From NCBI GenBank assembly GCA_024653385.1, contig JANLFZ010000435.1, positions 1 through 5,434 on the forward strand: a stretch of DNA of 5,434 bases, written 5' to 3'. The DNA is from Thermoguttaceae bacterium (lineage in GTDB: Bacteria; Planctomycetota; Planctomycetia; Pirellulales; Thermoguttaceae). The translations under genes were made by a program, and so were the position numbers. Of the stretch, positions 1 through 5,434 are shown one piece after another (the first letter of the stretch is position 1; every line of letters starts with the position of its first letter). The notes beneath the pieces are model-generated. The model was given only the letters and a program-made list of their open reading frames with translations, did no database searches and had not been told where the DNA came from.

Positions 1-1469
1 CATTCGTTGGTTGGGACGCTATCGGCCACGATGCCCGCCCCAGCCTGCACGTAAGCGCGATCCCCCTGGATGACGATCGTGCGCAAGGCGATGCAGGTAT
101 CCATGTTGCCGTTGAAGTCGAAGTAGCCGACCGCCCCCGCGTAGGGCCCACGGCGGTGGGGTTCGATTTCGTCGATGATCTGCATTGCCCGAACCTTGGG
201 GGCACCCGAAACCGTGCCTGCCGGCAGGCACGCCTGGAGGGCGTCGAAAGCGGTCTTGCCCGGAGCCAGTTGCCCGGTGACGTTCGACGTGATGTGCATG
301 ACGTGGCTGTAACGTTCGATGGTCATCACGTCGGTGAGCTGGACGGTCCGGTATCGGGCGACGCGTCCGATATCGTTGCGGCCGAGATCGACGAGCATGA
401 CGTGTTCGGCCCTCTCCTTGGGGTCGGCGAGGAGTTCCTCGGCCAGGCGGCGGTCTTCCTCGTCGGTGGCCCCGCGGCGGCGGGTCCCGGCCAAGGGACG
501 CGTCGTCACCTGCCCGTTGACCACTCGAACCATGATCTCCGGCGAGCTGCCGACCAGCGTTACGCTGGGCGTGCGCACGTAGAACATGAACGGGCTGGGG
601 TTGACCACGCGCAGGGCCCGGTAGATCTCGAACGGGTGAGCGCGGATGGGCACCTCGAGCCTCTGGCTGAAGACCACCTGGAAGATATCGCCCGCGCGGA
701 TGTACTCGACGCATCGCGCCACGGCCTGCTCGAACTGCTCTTGGGTGAAGTTCGATTGGAAGGGCACGTCGGCCTCGCCATCGAGCACGATGTCGAAGGG
801 CTCCAGGTCGCACGGGTTGCCGGCCAGTTGATCGACCAGCGCGTCGACGCGGCGGCACGCGTCGTCGTAGGCCGAGCGAAGGTCCACCTTGGGCCGATTG
901 AGCCTGGCCATGGCCACGACCACGATCGTCTTGGCCACGTGGTCGAACACCACCATTTGGTCGTAGAACGAGAAGGCCAAGTCGGGTACCTGCCGGTCGT
1001 CGGGCGGCGGATTCGGCAGGCGTTCGTAGTAGCGGACCACGTCGTACCCGGCATAGCCCACGGCACCGCTGCAAAAGGGTGGCAATTCGGGCAAGGTGAC
1101 CGCGCGGACCGCCTCGACCCGCCGGCGGAGTTCGTCCATCGGGTTGGCGGAACGGAGCTGCCGGGTGACGAGGGTCGGCGCTCCGGAAGCCGAAACCCCC
1201 GACGGCGAATTCACCGTCACGCGGTCCTCGTAGGCCTCGATCTCGAAGAACGGGTGCGTGGCCAGGAAGCTGTACCGCCCCACCTTCTCGCCGCCGACAA
1301 CGCTCTCGAACAGGCACGCGCAGCGGCCCGAGTCGATCTTGTGGAACGCCGAGACCGGCGTGAGGGAGTCGCTGAGCACGCGTCGGTAGACGGGCACCAG
1401 ATCGGCATCCCGGGCCAGATGCACGAACCGGTCGAAGCTGGGATAGTGGCGTGCGCGCGAGAGGTCCAT
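1..1469 (-). CDS. trpE: Anthranilate synthase component I, C-terminus cut by window edge
   Basis: Converts chorismate to anthranilate, the first committed step of tryptophan synthesis, using ammonia from a TrpG glutaminase subunit; cytoplasmic. Read from ATG 1469, 489 codons are open with no frameshift. The N-terminal domain has TPVSAF (37-42) and LFES (53-56), matching the LLES tryptophan-feedback site. The chorismate-binding domain follows: YIRAGDIFQVVFSQR (about 246-260), PLAGT (325-329), VDLGRNDIGRV (360-370), GTVSGAPK (418-425) and GAGIVADS (477-484). Ala327 in PLAGT favours TrpE over aminodeoxychorismate synthase PabB, which commonly has Lys there (PIKGT). The frame is still open at the edge; by family length about 20-40 residues are missing, or more if a TrpG domain is fused. 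ATG 1469 is well placed ahead of the conserved N-terminus, but no good Shine-Dalgarno precedes it (an AAGGA lies about 16 nt upstream). It is divergent from mcsA. No leader peptide rich in Trp codons was seen. Confidence 0.96.
   Translation of the reverse strand, partial: MDLSRARHYPSFDRFVHLARDADLVPVYRRVLSDSLTPVSAFHKIDSGRCACLFESVVGGEKVGRYSFLATHPFFEIEAYEDRVTVNSPSGVSASGAPTLVTRQLRSANPMDELRRRVEAVRAVTLPELPPFCSGAVGYAGYDVVRYYERLPNPPPDDRQVPDLAFSFYDQMVVFDHVAKTIVVVAMARLNRPKVDLRSAYDDACRRVDALVDQLAGNPCDLEPFDIVLDGEADVPFQSNFTQEQFEQAVARCVEYIRAGDIFQVVFSQRLEVPIRAHPFEIYRALRVVNPSPFMFYVRTPSVTLVGSSPEIMVRVVNGQVTTRPLAGTRRRGATDEEDRRLAEELLADPKERAEHVMLVDLGRNDIGRVARYRTVQLTDVMTIERYSHVMHITSNVTGQLAPGKTAFDALQACLPAGTVSGAPKVRAMQIIDEIEPHRRGPYAGAVGYFDFNGNMDTCIALRTIVIQGDRAYVQAGAGIVADSVPTNE
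213..232. repeat. Perfect 20-bp palindrome inside trpE
   Basis: The arms CGTGCCTGCC and GGCAGGCACG form a self-complementary sequence with no spacer. It lies within the trpE codons for the conserved CLPAGT stretch (residues 414-419). By simple base-frequency reasoning, a perfect 20-bp palindrome is unlikely by chance in 5.4 kb (about 0.005 expected with uniform bases, somewhat more at high GC). However, the protein motif constrains the bases, and the codons for Leu-Pro-Ala-Gly readily give a palindrome. It may have no function. Confidence 0.5.
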
Positions 1470-1528
1470 AGCGGTAGCTTAGCAGGCATCCTTGCGGAGG
1501 GCAACCAACCCCCGTCGTTGCGTTCGCC

Positions 1529-1556
1529 TTGACAGCCAGGGCGCGGGTGTTAGAAT
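1529..1556 (+). promoter_or_regulatory. Sigma-70-type promoter of mcsA-mcsB
   Basis: A perfect -35 hexamer TTGACA (1529-1534) is separated by 16 nt from TAGAAT (1551-1556), a five-of-six match to the -10 consensus. TG at 1548-1549 adds an extended -10 element (TGnTAGAAT). Transcription would start around 1561-1564 and leave a leader of about 125 nt before the mcsA ATG at 1688. It is the only near-consensus promoter seen in the window. The prediction rests on sequence alone. Confidence 0.8.
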
Positions 1557-1565
1557 CCTGATGAG

Positions 1566-1592
1566 GAAGGTGGGGTGGATGACCCCGCCTTC
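1566..1592 (+). promoter_or_regulatory. Inverted repeat / 5' leader hairpin of mcsAB
   Basis: Positions 1566-1576 (GAAGGTGGGGT) are complementary to 1582-1592 (ACCCCGCCTTC) across a 5-nt loop (GGATG). All eleven positions pair in RNA, one of them as a G-U wobble (1571 with 1587). The repeat starts 10 nt after the -10 hexamer, so it covers roughly +3 to +30 of the predicted transcript. No run of T follows it, so it does not look like an intrinsic terminator. It could be an operator for a dimeric repressor, or an mRNA hairpin affecting stability or translation. It does not resemble the CtsR box (tandem GGTCAAA) or the CIRCE element (TTAGCACTC-N9-GAGTGCTAA). Confidence 0.65.
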
Positions 1593-1687
1593 ACCATCGG
1601 AGTCGCGCATCCTCCGCTGGGCTTTTGACCGAGACGGCGCATCCCACGCAAGCTGGCCACCCTCGCGGGACGCCGGGACCCGCTGCC

Positions 1688-2206
1688 ATGAAATGCCAAC
1701 GGTGCGATCGGCCCGCGACCTTCCACATCACCGAATTGACGGGCGCGAAGCCGTTGGAGCTTCATTTGTGCGAGGACCACGCGCGCGAGTACCTCGCGCA
1801 TCCGGGCAGCGAGACGCCGACGCCCTCGAGCATGGCCGCCGCGATCGCCCAGCAAATGGCGCAGCAACTGGTCGTCGGCCAGACCGCCGAGGAATTGGCC
1901 CGCTTGGACCAGCAGGTGTGCCCGGTGTGCGGAATCTCGTTTCACGAGTTCCGCAGCCAGGGACGCTTGGGCTGCCCGAACGACTACCTGGCCTTCGAAA
2001 GCCAGCTCGACCCGCTGATCGTCAACATCCACGGCGAGAGCGAACACGTGGGGAAAACGCCCAAACGGTCATCCCAAGGAAGCGAGAAGCGGACGCAACT
2101 GATCCGCCTGCGGCGCGAGATGACGGAGGCGGTCAGCGAGGAGGACTACGAGCGCGCGTCGCGGCTCCGCGACGAGATCCGGCGTATTGAGGAATCGGAG
2201 ACCTGA
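1688..2206 (+). CDS. mcsA: McsA, zinc-finger activator of the protein-arginine kinase McsB
   Basis: A 172-residue protein, close to the 185 of Bacillus subtilis McsA. The N-terminal zinc module has C3-x2-C6 and C28-x2-H31 (LCEDH). The second module has C78-x2-C81 (CPVCG) and C96-x2-D99 (GCPND). GKTPKR (122-127) matches the conserved GKxPKR stretch of the family. The C-terminal UVR domain (about 135-170, with EDYERASRLRDEIRRIE) is a charged helical hairpin like the UvrB-UvrC interaction motif. In Firmicutes McsA binds McsB and stimulates its kinase activity. Two zinc ligands that are Cys in Bacillus are His31 and Asp99 here. ATG 1688 is chosen because MKCQRC aligns with the family N-terminus; a TTG at 1625 would add 21 unconserved residues. 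Only a weak GGGAC-like Shine-Dalgarno is visible. Probably co-transcribed with mcsB 67 nt downstream. Confidence 0.93.
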   Translation: MKCQRCDRPATFHITELTGAKPLELHLCEDHAREYLAHPGSETPTPSSMAAAIAQQMAQQLVVGQTAEELARLDQQVCPVCGISFHEFRSQGRLGCPNDYLAFESQLDPLIVNIHGESEHVGKTPKRSSQGSEKRTQLIRLRREMTEAVSEEDYERASRLRDEIRRIEESET

Positions 2207-2273
2207 CCGCACAAGGGACGCGGCCGGAGGGAGGACGGTCGCCTGCCCGTGGTTGGCATACCGGGGTGTTGCC

Positions 2274-3347
2274 GTGGAACTGGACGATCTGGCCCGGAGT
2301 CGTGGCGAGTGGCTGCGGGGTTCCGGCCCCGAGTCGGACATCGTCATCAGCAGCCGGATGCGGCTGGCCCGCAACCTGGCCGACTACCCCTTCATCAGCA
2401 GGGCCACGGATCAGGACCGCGCACGCATCGAGCGCTTGCTGCGCGAGGCGGTCCTGGCCATCGACAAGCCCGACCGGCTGCTCTACCTCGATGTCGATCG
2501 CCTGGGCGGACTCGATCGCCAGTTCCTCGTCGAGCGCCACCTCATCAGCCGCGAACACGCCGAAAGCCACGGCGCCCGCGCCGTGGCCATCGATCCCGAG
2601 GAAACCTTCAGCGTGATGATCAACGAGGAGGACCACCTGCGCATCCAGGTGATGCAAAGCGGGCTGAACCTCCAAGAGGCCTGGGAGCAGATCAACCGGA
2701 TCGACGACCTGATCGAAGAGCGGGTGACCTTCGCCTACCACAAGCGGCTGGGGTACTTGACCGCCTGCCCGACCAACGTGGGAACGGGCCTGCGCGTCAG
2801 CGTCATGCTGCACCTGCCGGCGTTGGTCATTACCCGGCAGATCGAAAAGGTCTTCCGCAGCCTCCAGAAGATCAGCCTGGCGGTCCGGGGCCTCTACGGC
2901 GAGGGCTCGCAGGCGATGGGCGACTTCTACCAGATCAGCAACCAGATCACGCTCGGCCGAAGCGAGCAGGACCTGATCAAGCAGGTCGGCGACATCGTGC
3001 CGGTGATCATCAACTACGAGCGTCAAGCCCGCGACTTCCTCATCCGCGAAAGCCACGAAAACCTCCACGATCGTGTGAGCCGGGCGTACGGCATCCTCCG
3101 TACCGCGCAGACCATTAGCTCGGAGGAGACGATGCACCTGTTGTCGAGTGTGCGCATGGGCGTCAACCTCGGGCTGATCGAAGACCTCGAGATCCCCACG
3201 GTCAACGAGCTGTTCATCCACACCCAGCCTGCCCACCTCCAGAAGCTCACCGGCACCGAACTCGATACGGCCGACCGCAACATCGAGCGGGCCCGCTACC
3301 TCCGCCGCCATCTCAACAAGGAATCGGGCAGCGGAAACAACAACTAG
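2274..3347 (+). CDS. mcsB: McsB, ATP:protein-arginine phosphotransferase
   Basis: Phosphorylates arginine side chains of proteins. In Bacillus the phospho-arginine mark targets them to ClpC-ClpP. The 357 residues fit the family (363 in B. subtilis) and the phosphagen-kinase fold. Visible motifs are GPESDIVISSR (18-28), NEEDHLRIQ (117-125), CPTNVGTG with the conserved Cys165, RGLYGEGSQ (205-213) with Glu210 as the likely catalytic acid, and QISNQITLGRSEQD just after it. The C-terminal RNIERA (335-340) aligns with the RDxxRA phospho-arginine receptor (R337-D338 in B. subtilis) but has Asn336 for Asp. GTG 2274 places GPESD within one residue of the Bacillus position; TTG 2253 would add seven residues. 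A purine-rich GGAGGGAGGA at 2226-2235 lies too far upstream to serve this start well. The partner mcsA is directly upstream; neither ctsR nor clpC is adjacent. Confidence 0.95.
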   Translation: MELDDLARSRGEWLRGSGPESDIVISSRMRLARNLADYPFISRATDQDRARIERLLREAVLAIDKPDRLLYLDVDRLGGLDRQFLVERHLISREHAESHGARAVAIDPEETFSVMINEEDHLRIQVMQSGLNLQEAWEQINRIDDLIEERVTFAYHKRLGYLTACPTNVGTGLRVSVMLHLPALVITRQIEKVFRSLQKISLAVRGLYGEGSQAMGDFYQISNQITLGRSEQDLIKQVGDIVPVIINYERQARDFLIRESHENLHDRVSRAYGILRTAQTISSEETMHLLSSVRMGVNLGLIEDLEIPTVNELFIHTQPAHLQKLTGTELDTADRNIERARYLRRHLNKESGSGNNN

Positions 3348-3532
3348 CCTTGCTTCCCGCCTTGGTCGCGTGATAGCACTGCTAGCAGTCGCCCCCCGGT
3401 GACATTTCCGTACCAGGCGGCACTTGCTCTTGTCGCTGGTCGCACGATGGGATAAGGTGGAGCCAGCGCATCCATCGGGTCCGGATTGCGTGTCAGGGAC
3501 GACCCGCCTCACGAACCTAGACGAGTTGACGC
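3348..3532. other. Intergenic gap between mcsB and the cyclase gene
   Basis: 185 nt without a convincing gene. It contains a 12-bp perfect palindrome (ACTGCTAGCAGT, 3378-3389), which is near chance expectation. A weak promoter-like pair is also present: TTGTCG at 3430-3435 and GATAAG at 3451-3456, with a short 15-nt spacer. No intrinsic terminator with a T-run was found after mcsB, so read-through into the cyclase gene is possible but unproven. Confidence 0.3.
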
Positions 3533-5434
3533 ATGAGTCTTCTTCGACACGGCGCCGTCTCGGCCACGGAGGGACGCGACGGCCTCTCGCTTTGCTCCAC
3601 GGCCTTCGAGCATCCGCCCGCCAGTCGCCTGGCCACGCCGGTACGCAGGGCCATCACCCGCACCCGAGGCTGGCTACTTGGGCAGCAGCATCCCGAAGGG
3701 TACTGGGCGGCGGAACTGGAAGGCGACTCGATCCTCCAGAGCGAGACGATTCTTCTCTTGGCGTTTCTGGGGCAGGAAGACTCGGAACTGGCCCGGCGAT
3801 GCGCCCAGCGCCTTGTCGAGACGCAACTGCCCGGCGGCGGTTGGGCCATGTATCCCGGCGGCGGCGTCGAGATCAGCGGGAGCGTCAAAGCGTATTTCGC
3901 CCTGAAGCTCTTGGGCTACGATCTCGGCGCGGAGCCGATGCAGCGGGCGCGCAAAGCCATCCTCGCCCACGGCGGAGCCGACGCGGTCAACAGCTACACG
4001 CGGTTCTTTCTGGCGATGCTCGGTCAGATTCCGTACCGCCAGTGCCCGGCGGTCCCGCCCGAGGTCGTGCTCCTGCCCAAGTGGTTCCCCGTGAATCTGT
4101 ACGCGATGAGCAGTTGGTCGAGGACGATCGTCGTGCCGCTGTCGATCGTCTCGGCCAAGGAGCCGGTGCGTGCGGTGGGGGCCGATCGCGGCATCCGCGA
4201 GCTGTTCCTGCGCGAGCCGGACGATTGGCCGCCGCTGCGGTGCCCGGGACTGCCCGGCGGCACCGGGCTGATGAGCTGGGACCGGTTCTTCCGCGTGGTG
4301 GACCGGTTCTTCAAGTGCTGCCAGCGGCACGGCTTGTTGCCGCTGCGGAGCCGTGCGATTCGTGCGGCCGAACAATGGATGCTCGCGCGGTTCGAGCACA
4401 GCGACGGTTTGGGAGCCATCTTCCCGCCGATCGTCTGGAGCCTGGTGGCGCTGCGCTGCCTCGGCTACGCGGACGACAGCCCGGCGGTCCGCTACTGCCA
4501 CCAGCAACTCGCCGATCTGGTGCTTCAGGACGAGCGCACCGGTTCGGCCCGGGTTCAGCCGTGCAAGTCGCCGGTGTGGGACACCGCGATCACCCTCCGC
4601 GCCCTTTCCGCCGGAGGTATCCGCGCCGACAACCCGGCGATGCTCCGGGCGGTCGAATGGCTGCTCGATCGGCAGATCACCCGCCCGGGCGATTGGTCGG
4701 AAACGGTCGCCGCGGAGCCGGGCGGCTGGTGTTTCGAGTTCCACAACGACTTCTATCCCGACGCGGACGACACGGCCATGGTGCTCATGGCGCTATGCGA
4801 GCAGTTCGACGGGACGCCGCCGGACCGGACCGCGCCCGACGAACGACCGCCCGAACTCCGCCTCGTGCATCAGGCCACCCTCGGCGACCGCGACGCCATG
4901 CCTAAGGCGCTCGACGTGCTCCAGCGGGCCTCCACGGCGATCGAGCGGGGCCTGGCTTGGATGCTGGCGATGCAGAACGACGATGGCGGCTGGGGCGCGT
5001 TCGACCGCAACAACAACCGCCGGTTCCTGTGCTACGTGCCGTTCGCCGATCACAACGCGATGATCGATCCCAGCACCCCCGACCTGACCGGCCGGGTGCT
5101 CGAGGCGTTGGGCAAGCTCGGCCGGCGCACGGGCGACCCGGCGGTGGACCGGGCGGTCGCCTACCTGCGCAAGACCCAGGAGCCCGATGGAAGCTGGTTC
5201 GGGCGCTGGGGCGTGAACCACGTGTACGGCACCTGGCAATCGTTGACGGGGCTGACGGCCGTCGGCGTGCCCACCGACGACCACGCCGTGGTGGCCGGGG
5301 CCAACTGGCTCTTGGCCTGTCAGCAGTCGTGCGGCGGCTGGGGCGAATCGCCCGACAGCTACGCCGATCGCCGCTGCCGCGGCATGGGGCCACCCACCGC
5401 GTCGCAGACGGCCTGGGCGGTCTTGGGGCTGTTG
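3533..5434 (+). CDS. shc: Squalene-hopene cyclase, C-terminus cut by window edge
   Basis: Cyclises squalene to hopene and diplopterol, the hopanoid membrane lipids; the family is monotopic on the inner membrane. 634 codons are visible and the frame is open at the edge. Alignment from memory to the Alicyclobacillus enzyme (631 aa) suggests about 70 residues are missing, including the last QW repeat and the FPGDFYL segment. The catalytic acid motif DxDD is D410-A-D-D413, followed by T414. QW-type repeats are seen at about 46-58 (QQHPEGYW), 93-104 (GGGW), 473-487 (GGW) and 548-555 (DGSW). SSWSRTIVVPLS, SPVWDT, F401 in GGWCFEF, F490 in GGWGAF and W559 in GRWGVN match active-site positions W169, W312, F365, Y420 and W489. 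DxDD, rather than the DCTAE of oxidosqualene cyclases, argues against a sterol cyclase. ATG 3533 is the first usable start, because an in-frame TGA lies at 3527; no Shine-Dalgarno is evident. A loop after DxDD is about 34 residues longer than in Alicyclobacillus. Confidence 0.94.
   Translation, partial: MSLLRHGAVSATEGRDGLSLCSTAFEHPPASRLATPVRRAITRTRGWLLGQQHPEGYWAAELEGDSILQSETILLLAFLGQEDSELARRCAQRLVETQLPGGGWAMYPGGGVEISGSVKAYFALKLLGYDLGAEPMQRARKAILAHGGADAVNSYTRFFLAMLGQIPYRQCPAVPPEVVLLPKWFPVNLYAMSSWSRTIVVPLSIVSAKEPVRAVGADRGIRELFLREPDDWPPLRCPGLPGGTGLMSWDRFFRVVDRFFKCCQRHGLLPLRSRAIRAAEQWMLARFEHSDGLGAIFPPIVWSLVALRCLGYADDSPAVRYCHQQLADLVLQDERTGSARVQPCKSPVWDTAITLRALSAGGIRADNPAMLRAVEWLLDRQITRPGDWSETVAAEPGGWCFEFHNDFYPDADDTAMVLMALCEQFDGTPPDRTAPDERPPELRLVHQATLGDRDAMPKALDVLQRASTAIERGLAWMLAMQNDDGGWGAFDRNNNRRFLCYVPFADHNAMIDPSTPDLTGRVLEALGKLGRRTGDPAVDRAVAYLRKTQEPDGSWFGRWGVNHVYGTWQSLTGLTAVGVPTDDHAVVAGANWLLACQQSCGGWGESPDSYADRRCRGMGPPTASQTAWAVLGLL

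Noticed and set aside
156..1532. Long plus-strand open frame antisense to trpE (458 codons)
   Set aside because: It mirrors the trpE codons in a high-GC sequence and shows no recognisable motif, while the opposite strand encodes an unmistakable TrpE.
1470..1565. Possible tryptophan attenuator or leader peptide upstream of trpE
   Set aside because: No short reading frame with clustered Trp codons and no terminator-type hairpin was found on the minus strand.
1598..1627. Short stem CGGAG/CTCCG followed by GGGCTTTT, as a possible attenuator before mcsA
   Set aside because: There are only five base pairs, a 9-nt loop, and the T-run is short and separated from the stem; too weak to call.
1625..1687. 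N-terminal extension of McsA from a TTG at 1625
   Set aside because: The 21 added residues are not family-like, and MKCQRC at 1688 matches the known N-terminus.
1561..1687. Upstream open frame starting at ATG 1561 in the mcsA leader
   Set aside because: It starts at or before the predicted transcription start, has no ribosome-binding site, and runs out of frame through mcsA as a shadow.
2187..2273. N-terminal extension of McsB from TTG 2187, overlapping the end of mcsA
   Set aside because: It would add 29 unconserved residues; GTG 2274 gives the family length.
3378..3389. 12-bp palindrome in the mcsB-shc gap
   Set aside because: About one such palindrome is expected by chance in a window this long, and nothing else supports an operator.
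2133..3512. Long minus-strand open frame antisense to mcsB (459 codons)
   Set aside because: It is a GC-driven shadow of mcsB; the translation is rich in Val, Asp, Ala, His and Arg with no domain, and the plus strand is clearly McsB.
4279..4312. 13-bp direct repeat GGACCGGTTCTTC, two copies 21 nt apart
   Set aside because: It lies inside shc, encodes a repeated DRFF within a conserved helix, and is explained by codon reuse.
3674..4744. Long minus-strand open frame antisense to the cyclase gene
   Set aside because: It lies wholly opposite conserved Shc motifs and has no recognisable protein features.

Overview
This GC-rich window (roughly two thirds G+C by eye) is densely coding and holds four recognisable bacterial genes. 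Two of them run off the window edges. On the minus strand at the left is trpE (anthranilate synthase component I), lacking only its extreme C-terminus. Divergent from it on the plus strand are mcsA and mcsB, the zinc-finger adaptor and the protein-arginine kinase of the phospho-arginine protein-tagging system. Further right on the plus strand is a squalene-hopene cyclase gene (shc), cut off at the right edge before its last QW repeat.

The combination of high GC, weak or absent Shine-Dalgarno sequences, a CtsR-less mcsA-mcsB pair and a bacterial squalene-hopene cyclase suggests a member of the Planctomycetota. That assignment is an inference from gene content and style, not from a marker gene. 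No rRNA, tRNA, mobile element or CRISPR array was seen.

Layout: 3-1469 (minus) trpE; 1470-1687 divergent control region; 1688-2206 (plus) mcsA; 67-nt gap; 2274-3347 (plus) mcsB; 185-nt gap; 3533-5434 (plus) shc. The divergent region carries a near-consensus sigma-70 promoter (TTGACA, 16-nt spacer, TGt-TAGAAT) pointing at mcsA. It is followed at once by an 11-bp inverted repeat with a 5-nt loop, at about the predicted transcription start. This is the most striking non-coding signal in the window.

McsA and McsB are expected to work together: McsA binds and activates McsB, which phosphorylates arginines on aberrant proteins and marks them for ClpC-ClpP. In Bacillus the pair sits in a ctsR-mcsA-mcsB-clpC operon under CtsR control. 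Here neither ctsR nor clpC is next to it, so regulation must differ, and the inverted repeat is the obvious candidate site. McsB keeps its catalytic residues but has Asn in place of Asp in the RDxxRA phospho-arginine receptor motif. trpE (tryptophan synthesis) and shc (hopanoid synthesis) appear to be unrelated neighbours. I found no wholly new system; the novelty candidates are the mcsAB control region and residue-level departures in McsB, McsA and the cyclase.
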